A program made the position numbers and the translations under genes. From Trichoplax sp. H2 (lineage: Eukaryota; Placozoa; Uniplacotomia; Trichoplacea), in contig NOWV01000056.1 of NCBI GenBank assembly GCA_003344405.1, positions 1 through 64,000 of the forward strand: 64,000 bases of DNA, given 5' to 3'. Positions 51,301 through 62,754 of this stretch are shown piece by piece. The notes under the pieces were generated by a model. That model did not search any database, had not been told where the DNA came from, and saw nothing but the letters and a program-made list of their open reading frames with translations. Within the stretch, counting starts at the first letter, position 1, and each line of letters starts with the position of its first letter.

Positions 51301-54300
51301 ATTGAAGAATATGGAATATTTTATTGGCTATTAGATGCAAATCAGAATCAAGTTCAAGGCTTAAATGGATCTAAATCTGTTGAGCGTTTATCTTTTACAA
51401 TTACTTTAAATATTTTAAGACCTCAATCGCCTTACCTCATTCAGGTATTTAATTATAAAAGTCATGTTTATCCTAAAATTGTGGTCATATTTTTATTACA
51501 AATGCTCTTTCTCTCATACTTGGTATTATAAGCATGTATTGAACGCCATACTGTTATGATTCTTATGGCAAATTTTAATTTATCATCCCATTTAAATTAC
51601 AATGCCAGGTTAAAGCTTGGAATAAATTTGGTGAAGGACCAATGATCTCTGCTAGAGTTACAACATACAACATTGTTACTCCAAAACCAACGACATCAAC
51701 ACCTTCTACAATTGCCATCAGCACCAAAAATACCCAAAGTAGTCAAAGTAAGGCAATCAATGAATTAAAAACAATTTGGTGATAATAAAAACTTTGCCTA
51801 TTTTAATTGCCTACTTGTCATGATTTAGTTTAAAGTATTCAATATTTATTTATATCGATATATCTATGTAAATCTTTTTCAGCAGTGAACATAACTTTAA
51901 AATACTTTTTTATTTTATGATAGGTTTTAGTAATAGTGTTGGCAGTGATTTTTCTACAAGCAGACCAACTCAAGTGATATCCACCACTACGACGATCAAC
52001 TCAACGAGTGTTGGTTACTTACCATCTACGATGCCCAGTTGGCTATTGGGTATCATCATCTCATCAGTGATGTTACTAATCCTTATATTAGCAATAGTTG
52101 GTGTTGTAGTAACCAGGTAACACTGTTATTCATATAATCTACTAAAGTTTGGTCAATTTTTCACATATGTTACATATGATGTAGGAAATTATAAATCAGT
52201 AGCATTACTTCTTCTCTAACGCTTTCTATACATATGTGTAATGTTAGGAAGAGAAATTTTCGTAAAAAGACTTTAAAACATTATACTGGAGTGGATATTA
52301 CGCTCAATGACGGTAAAAAAGCGAAAAGTGGTGAATTTGAATCAAAAAAGGGCCTAAATAGTTTTGTCTGACAACTCACTAAGCATTTTAATATTTACTC
52401 TTAAAGTAATCATTTTCTCACTCACACTAATTCCTATCCGTCTCTTAAAAATTTACCGTAAATAATATCAAAATACTAAGTCTATGAAAACCATTACCGT
52501 TATCATTCCCAGGCTGCGTTTTTTTATTATCGTAATTATGGTGGTGATACTATATGCATGTATTGAATTGACTGTAACAACGGAATTAAACAAATGTCTT
52601 TGCATATATAGTGCCTTATATATATAGATATATATCTATATTAATGCATATAACATTAACTACAAGCATCTTAGTGGGATACTTGACTGAACTACTAGTA
52701 TTCCTATTTACTACTTTTACAATCTCCACCATATCTTTAGTAAATCATGCTACTTACGTTGATCCTGCTGATTTTGGTGATATGGAAGAAGCAATTAAAA
52801 GATTAGCTAAAAAGTTACCTGATGCAGCAATTAGAATTGAAGATAAAATTGGCGAAGGTATGCTAATGTGTATTATTATAGGTGCCATTATTTGTCCAAC
52901 AAAGTACATGACAACCTTTAAATATATCCGTAAAATATATTTTCATAGCTAATATTACTTTGCTATAATTTGTAAGAGCTGAATTCGGCTAATACTATTG
53001 GACCAATTCACACTAATTTTGTTTGATGTATAATTTATTTATACCATTGTTTAAAGTCTGTTTATCAATTTTACAACTAGGAATAATTTAGCGAGTGATT
53101 GTACATGATGTTAACCTAATGATTGTTGCAAATTTGCAATGTAGCACATGTCTCTCCTTGTAAAGTTAACGTGCTGTAGATTAAACCCTAGTAAGCCTAA
53201 CCAAAATATTTTCCTAATCGTTATGATAGTTACATGAATTATATAATTTAATTATAACTGCCAATAACAATGATAGAATAAACTTTTAGCAATAGTGTAA
53301 TATTATCTCAAGTACATCATCTATAACTTTCGTACCTAAATTCTTAACCAATATAACACTAATGTAATATAATTTTCGATACTAATATTACATAAGACTA
53401 CTAACATTTAATATCTAAAAGACAAATCTAACCAAACCCAAAGTGTATCTAACAAGATAAAAAATAAAAAATTACCCATATCATTTTTAAATTTTGCGTA
53501 ATTTATATAACAACTTATAACAAAAATAATAGAATAGCACATATACTTAGCATGCAAATAACTGAGAGATATCATGTGAGGGGTTACCATAACTTCGATG
53601 TATTTCATCATAAATACAGGTATTATCAACGTGTTAGGCAAGATTATGATTTCTTTAATTATATAAATTATTAAAAGTATTTGTGCAATACAACCTTCGA
53701 TTTAGTATCTTAATTAAGAACATTTTATATCTTTGTATACTGTTATAATTTACTTTTTAGTCTCATGCATTACTTGTACGGATTATGTTATCAAAATTTA
53801 TAAACTTGTACTCAAATTAAACTAGTTCAAAGGCTGTACAAATAATAATCTCATACATTCGTAATAATTTTAGTCGACTTCATTTGTGTTACTAGACTAT
53901 GAACAGTGTCTTATAAGCTATAATTAACTCGCAGGTCAATTTGGCTCAGTAAGTAGGGCCGTCTGGACTAAAGATTCGAGAGAAAAAATAGATGTTGCTG
54001 TTAAATCGATTAAAGTAACTATGCTTATTTAAAATTTTTGTCCTATATTGATCATTATTGAAGTATACATGTAGCAGTAGTACTACCTTATGTGTTACTG
54101 TATCAAAATCAGGAGGACTGCACATTAAAAGCGAAGAAGGACTTCTTAATGGAAGCGGCTATGATAGTTCAATTTGAACATAGGAATATCGTACGAGTTG
54201 AAGGTGTTGTTTTAAGTAAAGGTAATTATTTTGATTGGCAAGAGGTTACCAAACGTTTTAATATCATTTGTAATAAATTATTATTGTTTAAAATTTCTAT

Positions 54301-56305
54301 TGTATACCAAATTTATTAAAATTAGGACGACTTAAAATGATCGTGATGGAATACCTAGCAAATAAGTCCCTAGATAACTACCTTAGAGTAAGTATGAAGT
54401 TCATTTCGAATGTTTAGCTAAAAATTTCTCCAATTCTATGCACAAAAACGTAAATGAGTTACTCCGAATTTCTCATCCTAAAATAATAATATTACCTTCG
54501 ATAAATTATTTAGGAAAATAACCATAAATTTACCAAATTACAACTAGCGGGTATGGCTAGTGGCGTAGCTGCAGGAATGGAATATTTATCAGATAAGGGT
54601 TTTATTCATAGGGTAAATTTCCATATGATATGATTAGCCAAATTGATGTCGTAATATTCTAATAGTTATGATTAAATTTACAATATTAATCTCAATATGA
54701 ATTCCTAACAACACATGAATACTCAATATAATTTTCTGAAATAAGATCATATTATATTTATTACTAACTAAATCTTCTCTAGTAATTTATAATATTATGG
54801 TACCTTATGAGATCGTCTAAAATCTGAATTGGTAACTGTAATTAATTAGAGACATTATTTCTCTATGCGTAGGATTTAGCCGCACGAAATGTATTGGTAG
54901 GCGATATGATGCTATGTAAAATTGCTGACTTTGGTCTATCTAGGGAAGTGCAACAAGATGATGAAGAGGATCAAGCGCAATATACTACCGAAGTATAACA
55001 TCTCGCTGAAATCTTACCTTGCTACTTGATTCACTTCCCCAAATTGGCAAATTTCACTTTTGTTACCCGAATTTCTTAATTCACTGTTTATTCTGATACG
55101 TAGGGAGGTCAAATTGCTTTACGATGGACGGAACCAGAAGCTATCATATCCCGTGGTTTTACTACAGCTAGTGACATTTGGAGCTATGGAATCACTTTAT
55201 GGGAAATTTTTTCTTACGCTGCTCGACCTTATGGAGAATGGGGAAATAAAAAGGTCTGATTATATAGAATATGACTCATTATCGTTTATTATTGTCATAT
55301 AAGATTTTTTACTGTAGTAAACTGAGAAAATTAATGTGTTTATCCTCCATCAATATTCTTGTTGATTTATTTACTAGATCATGCACTATGTAAACCAAGG
55401 ATATCGACTTGCTCCACCAGAGGTAGGATACCGCTCATAATTCAATTGACACTTAGTCAAGTTCCAAACGATATGTCCATCATTTTTGTGCAACGAATTC
55501 AAATTTATGATATCGCAAATAGCATCTTTTAAAAATGTCCCTTTCTCAAATTTAATTATTACTGCTAAATTGCCTATTTATTAAAGCGTAAACTAATATG
55601 TAATATGTTTTCACAGTTTGCTATTAATATTTATATTATTGTGAGGATATGTAATGAAAATATTACAAAATTGTCTGCAGCCGTTATCGAACATATCGCT
55701 TTTATGCTTCTGAACATGGAATCGCAACCTATGTTTTACAAGCATAATTTTATTTCAGAATTTAATCTTGTCACACTATTAATCATTTGGTATAGTACTA
55801 AGTCCCGTTCTTTTAATCTTGCTAGAAATGTCCAAGATGCATTTACAGTTTAATGCTTAGATGCCAGCTGAATGACAGATCCAAAAGACCTACGTTTTCT
55901 AACATCGTTCAGTTTTTCGATAATCTGTTTAGGCTGCCGGATGATTTAGATGTTTTTGTGGATACAAAGTAAGTTATTTCACAAGCTGACATTTAATTAT
56001 GTTTCGCTTTAATATTGTAACAGATGATGGTTTACTTATTACAAATAAAATTTGATAGCGTTGCGGATATCTCAATTTCATCTTGGCTAGAAGATCTAAA
56101 GTTGGAGTGCTACGTCCGCTTATTTGTGAATTCTAATATAGTTAATATCAAAAATCTACTTGTTTTGAATGAGAAGAGGTTAACAGATATGGGTATTACG
56201 TCACTTAATCATATCAAAAAAATTCTTAAAGCAATACAAAGTGATAACGAAATTGATGATAGCGACGAAGACCACGATTATACCTTACTAGAAAAAGAAT
56301 GCTAG
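45240..56305 (+). CDS. Eph receptor tyrosine kinase
   Basis: Twenty phase-consistent exons: 45240-45306, 49065-49138, 49385-49597, 49852-50272, 50390-50530, 50731-51042, 51200-51444, 51609-51747, 51924-52116, 52248-52360 (or a shorter end), 52741-52857, 53935-54014, 54113-54221, 54326-54387, 54514-54612, 54873-54992, 55104-55253, 55378-55422, 55826-55968, 56059-56305. The product is about 1013-1029 residues, normal for Eph. Domains in order: signal peptide (1-22), ephrin-binding domain (about 23-205), Cys-rich EGF-like segment (to 305), two FN3 domains (306-515), TM helix (577-600), juxtamembrane YVDP (Y645), kinase (GEGQFG 677-682, K702, E719, HRDLAARN 794-801, DFG 814-816) and SAM (about 949-1015). 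All catalytic residues are present, so it should be an active receptor for membrane-bound ephrins in cell-contact signalling. Odd: RWTEPEA replaces RWTAPEA, and the second juxtamembrane tyrosine is missing. Confidence 0.92.
45428..45637. repeat. 105-bp tandem duplication in Eph intron 1
   Basis: Two nearly identical copies start with AATAGCCGCTCGTCCATGAT (45428 and 45533). They differ at a few bases (TCTCGCTAGC/TCTTGCTAGC, GGAGTC/GGAATT). It is a recent duplication. Confidence 0.92.
46640..47280. repeat. Three-copy tandem repeat, period about 230 bp, Eph intron 1
   Basis: The word TGATTTAGAAATGTA (or TGAATTAGAAATGTA) recurs at 46671, 46895 and 47129. Each is followed by CTTCTTCATTTCACT, GCC.AAAT.GTTC and AATAA.GCAATGC-type words. 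The 66-codon open frame in the first copy is not kept in the others, so no protein is implied. Confidence 0.85.
47300..47760. repeat. Five-copy tandem repeat, period about 90-100 bp, Eph intron 1
   Basis: Units contain CATGATGA..ATTGATC.TGACTC..TGAT, then TTATCTTC..CGC.TAAGC and TTACAAAGTA. They follow each other from about 47300 to 47760 and are diverged. The array directly follows the 230-bp repeat. Confidence 0.8.
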
Positions 56306-58169
56306 AAAATAACCATTAAATTATCTAACTATTGTTTTGATAAATTATAAAGATTATCTACTCATTTTTTTAAAATATATAGCGTATAGTTTACAAGTGT
56401 ATAGCTAAAGTACGATGATTTATCTTATTCATTATGATTTTACGCTTTGGAAAGTAATAGATAATGATGATTATTAATTAATTATATCTTTTAACTCTTT
56501 TTTTTTTATTATTTTACATTTTCACTACAAATAATAATGAAATGAATTATATAGAATTCTTATATTATGTCCTATGTACATGTACTTTTTACTTGTTTTC
56601 TTTTGTATTAAATTGTAGACTATGTTTCGTTTTTGGTTTGTGGCATACTTTTACTAATAGTGTCATAGCATCATGTGTAAAACGGTATCGATAGTACTGC
56701 ATGTACAGCAGAGAAACGATAGCAAAATCATTAGATCGCATATTTTAGCGCATTTGAACATGATATATAATTAATATTCTCATTTATGATATTTTAACTC
56801 ATTACATGTACAATACCTGCATAGGATTGTCATCATTACCTCAAATTTTGGATGATAGCTTACAATGCAATTCTAGAAACAATTTCGCGCTATCTTTTAC
56901 ACATCATTAGAATCCAGCTTAGCTTACATTTTTAGACATATGATGGATTGTCTTCGTTTGTATATCTCAGAAAATGATTTTTTTTCAGGTAGAAAAGTGT
57001 ATCGGGCACATTGATATTTTCAAGTTGTACTGGTGATTGATAGAATATCATGATTAGTATTTAAATAGGGCAGTAATGTGCATGCTACATATTAACATTA
57101 TAGGTATAGAAGTCATTAAATCAAGCAAAGAACTAATTCTTGTTTCGGCAAATTTATCTATGATCATTGCTGTCAACTTTATAAATCTGTAAGCACATAT
57201 GTACGATTTTCAATGAACTAAATATACCGCCTTTACGAAATACGATTTTTTTGGTTTCCAAAATCTGCTAACAACAGACATCTTTTACTTAGGTAAACTG
57301 CTAGTAAAATTTGTTAGAACAACTACGATAGATTCTAAATCTTATTCTATCTTTGAATGCTAAACAGTATAACAAAAGTTACAGAATATGTGCTTAAATT
57401 TGTTTATTCGACGGAAAAATTTACTATCATAAGGACATACTGGATTAATATTCTGTACATGCACTATAACATTTTCCTAATACGTAGTATCAGAATCGTT
57501 GAATGACTGCATTAAAATATCATAGTAAGCATCATGTAAGACAATTATAATAACAATAAAGATTTAGATAGAAGTTAATAAACCAAAAATTCAATTGCTG
57601 GTTCAAATCTGAGAAAGAACATTATAACTACAGTATATAACGTTAATATATAAAAGTAATCTATTAATTGACAGGTTCGTTATTTCCGAGGCCAAAACCG
57701 AATTATAATTAACGTAAGCCTTGCAGCTTAATGCAAGTAAATTGGCTATTATACATCTGTTTATATCGATATTCGTATGAAATATTAATTGTACCCATTG
57801 ATGGCGTCATCTGTTATACCAGAAAAATAGGCTTGTATTCCCTTGAAGTAGGTTCAACGACTAATAAATGGTTGTTGTAGTGACGCTACTACAGCAGCGC
57901 CAAGCGATCCGGAATTAATCTAGTAGCCTATTTTCGTCCCTGAGCTCTACTATTAATATATTTTAGGCCAACTTGGATATTTTCACTATCTTCAGCAGTT
58001 AGAGCATTATATCAGCTGTAGCTACATGAACCAAAGTGACAATACAATGTGCAATTGACTAACGGTACCATCTTTTAGATAAAAAGTATGGGGCAAAACA
58101 TAACGCTTATAACCCTAATAAATATGCATATTTAGTTAACTTCATTGTAACTAATTATGCGGTACTACA
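56306..58169. other. Spacer between convergent Eph and RPP30 genes
   Basis: A+T-rich with T-runs. It should contain the 3' untranslated regions of both neighbours. No further exon, RNA gene or repeat of note was recognised. Confidence 0.6.
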
Positions 58170-61100
58170 TTAATCTGTCTTGTTTCGTTTACACATTTCA
58201 TTCTCTTCTATCGGCGAGGCAGCTCTTTTACTTGATGAGTCTTTTGGATAGCCTTCTAATCTTTGATGTTCAATCTCAGTTACCAACGCTGCTGGACGAC
58301 AAGCTATCACCGACTTTACTGTATTTCGCCTAGCTACTATAGTATTTATTTCAACAAAGTATTAGCAGTATGACCGAAGTAATATCATTATGCCTACTAA
58401 GAAAGCAGCTGACCAACCTCCGTGAAGAAGCACAGCTCGACCATTTTCACAAATAGACCGCTTAGCGGCTCCTTGTTTCAATCCAAACAATTGTCCTCTG
58501 TATGTTTCATTAAGGAATACTCAACAAAGATAGAGTCTATTCAATTGTGACTTATTGCATAATATGTACACCTCACAGAGTTTAAGGTTACTTTGCCTTG
58601 ATACTTAGCAGCTAAGTGAAATAACTTTGTCATAATTCTACAGTATTCATAAAATATAGTCAGATAGAGCTATGAAAGATACAAGTTAGCTATATCGTAT
58701 GGACCTCGTATTTCCATGTGCTTAAGTAGTTGGAGTTTGCAAATAGAAATAGATAACATTAAATGTTAGTAAATAATTACTTATCGACATTCTACATATT
58801 GGTGAAGTGTTTCAGCAATACCTTTTCTGCACCACTTGTGATAATCACGTTCTGTTGCAAATAATAATAATAATGCCGTACAATAACGTATTTAGCCATA
58901 GAAGCATAACACAAGCTTCTGAGATAACTAGTATTTATCATAGTTTTTACCGGCATTAAGAGAGAACTTACTTTGCCTTTCGTAACTCTAATGATTTCAA
59001 TGGCGTTTGCTAATACACGACGTCGTAACCCAGAGTCACGAATAGTAGGCGAATAGCTAATTTCGAAATGAATACCTTTTTCAATTGCCTACGGATAAAT
59101 TATAATTATATAATGTAAACGATGTAAATATTGGTCTCTGATGATTAAACAATTTCAGCAATCAGCTAGACTATAGTCGAATCGAACATTAAATTGACAA
59201 AATCAATCAAGTTACGGATATTAAAATCAGTAAGCATAGTATTGTTTTCTTCGCATTCACAAGACCTGTTGTACGGGGGGTATCTTTAAGTAGAAGGGTA
59301 ACTTTTCCGTCAAGTTTAAGGAGATTATATCGACTTCTAGGTTCATGCACGCTTGCTGATATTGGGGTATAAATTGATAAAAATGAAAGGAGAGGTTAGT
59401 TTGTAATTTATGGGCCAATTATGTTATTCTGCAGTTTCTTCATAAAACGGGTATAGAGATCAGTAGTGTAGAGTCTGATAGTGTGCTTGTATAATTCATT
59501 AAGAGCTCACCTGAAATAACTTTTCAGTTGTTGGCTGAACAGCAACAATATCAAACTGTTGGACGCATTCACTTTGCATATGATGCAATTGGCTATGGTT
59601 TTCTAGTAAGATAGTAATACGATTATATTGATTGAAAGAACGACCGCTAGCCTAAAAAATGAATAAAAGTTTTATAACAAAAACTGCAAATTGTGCAGAC
59701 TTAGATATTGTACGTAGTATAGTGTTAAACAAGCAAATCGTAATTGTGAAGACAACCTGAATATGCGCTTTGGAGGATTCACTGATCTGAATATCTTGAC
59801 AACATGGAACAATCTAGTTTTCATAATCCATAAAGCAGTCTAGTTAGTACAGTAGTAGTTAGTACTATTCGTCATTATTGTCTTCCTTCTGGTTAATTTA
59901 GGGTTGATTAATAATAGAAATTTACATCTACACTTTTTCTTCTAAGATGACGTAAGAATTGAGATGTTTCACTAGCAAGTAGCAAAGCTATCAAACTTAC
60001 TGATGATGGAATCTTCTTTTCCAGTCTTAAGTCTTGATTAACTGCTATCGAATGATATCCAACTGATACAGACGAAGAAATGGTTATAATATCCATTAGA
60101 ACAATAACACTTCCGTGTGCATAGAAGGAATCCAACCTACTATACTATCTCAGGTTGATGTTAAGCGTTGGACAAGTCAACTGCTAAGCAATACATTGTG
60201 TAATATGCAACTACGTTCTCAGCTATACCATACGTTAGCCAAAAACAAACAAGACATTAGTTCTAGCTTTCATATCTATGCATTACACAAATTACTTTTG
60301 ATAGAAATAGAAGTCAATTCCTACTGCCAACAGTACCAGAGCACAGATAGAAACAACCTTAAGCTGCAGAATTAGTAGCATAATCATTAAACCATTATAA
60401 AGATGAGGCAACGAATCGCCTACTATAATGTCTCAAATGTTGATGCTAAGCATTGGGTAAGACAACAGTACAGTATATGTTTTTTTTTTTTAAAATAAGC
60501 AGGCTGCTAAGCAATGTATTGTGCAATAAACAACTATATTCTCATCTATACTATGAGTTACTAGGAAACTAATAAGATATTAGTTCTAGCTTGGGTAGCT
60601 ATGCATGACACGAATTACACTCGATCGAAATAAAAGTCAATTACTACAGCCAACAATGCCAGTGCACCGATAAAAACACACTTTAGCTGCAGAATCAGTT
60701 GTATAATCACTGAGCTATTACAAAGAGGAGGTAAAAAATAACCTACTAGAATGTCCTAAAGGTTGATGCTAAGCATTGGGTAAGTCTGCAATACATTGTG
60801 CCAGCGTACCGATAGAAACACGCTTAAGCTGCAAAATCAGTTGCATAATCACTGAGCTACTATAAAGACGAGGCAAACAATAATCTACTAGAATGTCATA
60901 AAGGTTGATGCTAAGCATTGCGTAAGTCTGCAATACAATGTGCAATGTGCAACTATGTTGTCAGCTATACCATGAGTTACTGGGAAACTAATAAGATATT
61001 AGTTCTAGCTTTGATCGCTATGCATGACACGAATTACACTTGATCGAAATAGAAGTCAAATGACTACAGCTGACAGAGTACAAATAGAAGTAAGTTAAGC

Positions 61101-61384
61101 TACAGAACAAGTAGCATAATAAATAAACCATTGTAACGAGAAGGCAGAGAATATAAATTGATTAAGCTTGAGCTATAAAGTAGTTGATCAACACTCTTCC
61201 TAATTGACTTTCTACTTGCGCAGTATAAAATGGCTACTAATTTATTGATTTGCATTTAGATCGGACTCGTCCACCACGTCGAAAATTGTGCAATCAGCCT
61301 ACCTTTAACTAACATGTCCACACATTTTGCAACCATTCTCCGATCATCCGTGTATTGGATATTTAAATCGTAGAACACGGTCAT
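58170..61384 (-). CDS. RPP30: Ribonuclease P/MRP protein subunit p30
   Basis: Eight exons were assembled by phase: 61303-61384, 60001-60062, 59511-59651, 59266-59355, 58972-59088, 58796-58851, 58418-58497, 58170-58333. All introns are GT...AG. The product is 263 residues, close to the human length I recall (268). Seen in order: N-terminal MTVFYDLNI (first beta strand of the RNase P p30 TIM-barrel fold), GYHSIAVNQ, VQPTTEKLFQ, LEVDIISLNLTEKLPFYLK, GIHFEISYSPTIRDS, GKNVIITSGAEK, NIGQLFGL and GRAVLLHG, then a Lys/Glu/Ser-rich tail. The family binds the catalytic RNA of nuclear RNase P and RNase MRP, which trims tRNA 5' leaders and pre-rRNA. The usual RGPYDV motif is shortened here (KHFTNIGQLFGL). 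Intron 1 (1.24 kb) holds a tandem array; the others are short. Confidence 0.9.
60150..61130. repeat. Four-copy tandem array inside RPP30 intron 1
   Basis: The marker GGTTGATG.TAAGC.TTGG recurs at about 60153, 60439, 60761 and 60903. Most units are about 290-320 bp and the third is cut to about 140 bp. Shared words include ATGAGTTACT.GGAAACTAATAA, TATGCATGACACGAATTACAC and AAGCTGCA.AATCA. The first unit has an 86-codon open frame that is broken in the others, so it is not a gene. Confidence 0.85.
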
Positions 61385-61925
61385 TATAATTGATCTACTA
61401 CTCCAATCCAAGTGCACAATACTGAGCAAATTGTTGGAAAGCGATTCCACATTGGATGGAGAAGGAAGACGATGGCAGCCAATTCAGCAAATCCTCCGTG
61501 GTCGTGTTCTGGTCAGTAGACTGAGTTCAGTACCGCGGCCAATTGTACGCCTTGAATAACTTGTTGTGTATAGGAAACGCCAGTTCTCCAGGCAAAATGT
61601 TTGTCGCCACATTTTTTTCTGGTCATTTTAACTGTACTGTACCTCTGTAACGGTACATTAGACTGTCCACGATAATAACCATCAAGTTGGCGGCCTATAG
61701 TATAGTGTACAGTTACAGCCATCCGGTATAGTAAAATGACCAGGAAAAATAGTGTTTCGCCTATCCTATCCTACTGCCTACTAATGAATAATAATTATAA
61801 TTAAAATATTAATTATGATTAAAATATTAGTAATCAGTCCAACGTATCACGTGACTTGATGCTCGCTGACAGCCATTTTCGGAAACTTTGGGGTTCCACT
61901 TTAGTATCTGATGAGAAGTTATGTT

Positions 61926-62680
61926 CGATAATAATATTTTGCCTAATAATTATAATTACAATATCGGTTTTCAGTAAAAGAAGGGTAGGAGCACCTGGCC
62001 AGGAGCTGGCGCTACATTTTGCAGTGACTTTATTGACTTGTCTGCTTTCCGATAAGAATATTTTTCCCTAATAATTATAACTGCAATATCGCATTCCAAT
62101 AAAAGAAGGGTAGGAGCTGGCGCTACATTTTGCGGTGACTTTATTGACTTGTCTGCTTTCCGATAAGAATATCTTTCCCTAATAATTATAACTGCAATAT
62201 CGGTTTTCAGTAAAAGAAGGGTAGGAGCACCTGGCCAGGAGCTGGCGCTACATTTTGCAGTGACTTTATTGACATGTCTGCTTTCCGATAAGAATATTTT
62301 TCCCTAATAATTATAACTGCAATATCGCATTCCAGTAAAAGAAGGGCAGGAGCACCTGACCAGGAGCTGGCGCTACATTTTGCAGTGATTTTATTGGCTT
62401 GTCTGTTTTTCCCTAATAATTATAATTACAATATCGCTTTTCAGTATAAGAAGAGTAGGAGAGAGCACCTGGCCTGGAGCTGGCGCTACATTTTGCAGAG
62501 ACTTTATTGACTTGTCTGCTTTCCGGTAATAATTAATATTTTTCCCTAGTAATAATTATTATAATTACAATCTCGCTTTTCAGTATAAGAAGAGTAGGAG
62601 GGAGCACCTGGCCAGGAGCTGGCGCTGCATTTTGCATTCACTTTATTGACTTGTCTGTTTTTCCGATAATATTATTTTTG
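61926..62680. repeat. Minisatellite, six units of about 112-139 bp
   Basis: The core GCTGGCGCTAC (GCTGGCGCTGC in the last copy) recurs at 62005, 62117, 62241, 62366, 62479 and 62618. Each unit contains CCTAATAATTATAA, CAATATCG, CAGTA.AAGAAG.GTAGGA, the self-complementary CCTGGCCAGG, and TTTATTGACTTGTCTG. Units differ by short deletions (unit 2 lacks the CCTGGCCAGG part) and AT-tract length. Confidence 0.95.
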
Positions 62681-62687
62681 CCTAATA

Positions 62688-62754
62688 CAGTGGACGCCGC
62701 TTACAGTGTCCACGGATACAGTGGCCAGCCGGGTTTAAAAAGCGGCGTCCACTG
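62688..62754. mobile_element. 67-bp MITE-like element with 15-bp inverted repeats
   Basis: CAGTGGACGCCGCTT (62688-62702) is exactly repeated in inverse orientation as AAGCGGCGTCCACTG (62740-62754). Both ends are flanked by TA (62686-62687 and 62755-62756), the target duplication of Tc1/mariner-pogo type elements, whose ends often begin CAG. The interior carries further partial copies of the end (ACAGTGTCCAC, ACAGTGGCC). There is no coding capacity, so it would be a non-autonomous remnant. It sits at the end of the minisatellite. Confidence 0.7.

Noticed and set aside
55605-55853. Separate exon (FAINIYIIV...) inside the Eph kinase region
   Set aside because: Good splice signals exist at 55616-55641, but the phase does not fit and the 55826 exon already joins exon 18 with the expected kinase sequence (KCPRCIYSLMLRC).
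60063-60135. RPP30 beginning at 60135
   Set aside because: That codon is TTG, and the residues encoded there do not match the family. The 61303-61384 exon supplies the conserved N-terminus and joins in phase at 60062.
60115-60375. 86-codon plus-strand open frame
   Set aside because: It lies in the first unit of a tandem repeat whose other copies are interrupted, and it overlaps RPP30 intron 1.
61513-61722. Minus-strand 69-codon frame upstream of RPP30
   Set aside because: No recognisable domain and no in-phase join to RPP30 exon 1, which already starts with its own Met.
61926-62680. CRISPR array
   Set aside because: Units are over 100 bp, adjoin directly without unique spacers, and lie in animal DNA. 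It is a minisatellite.
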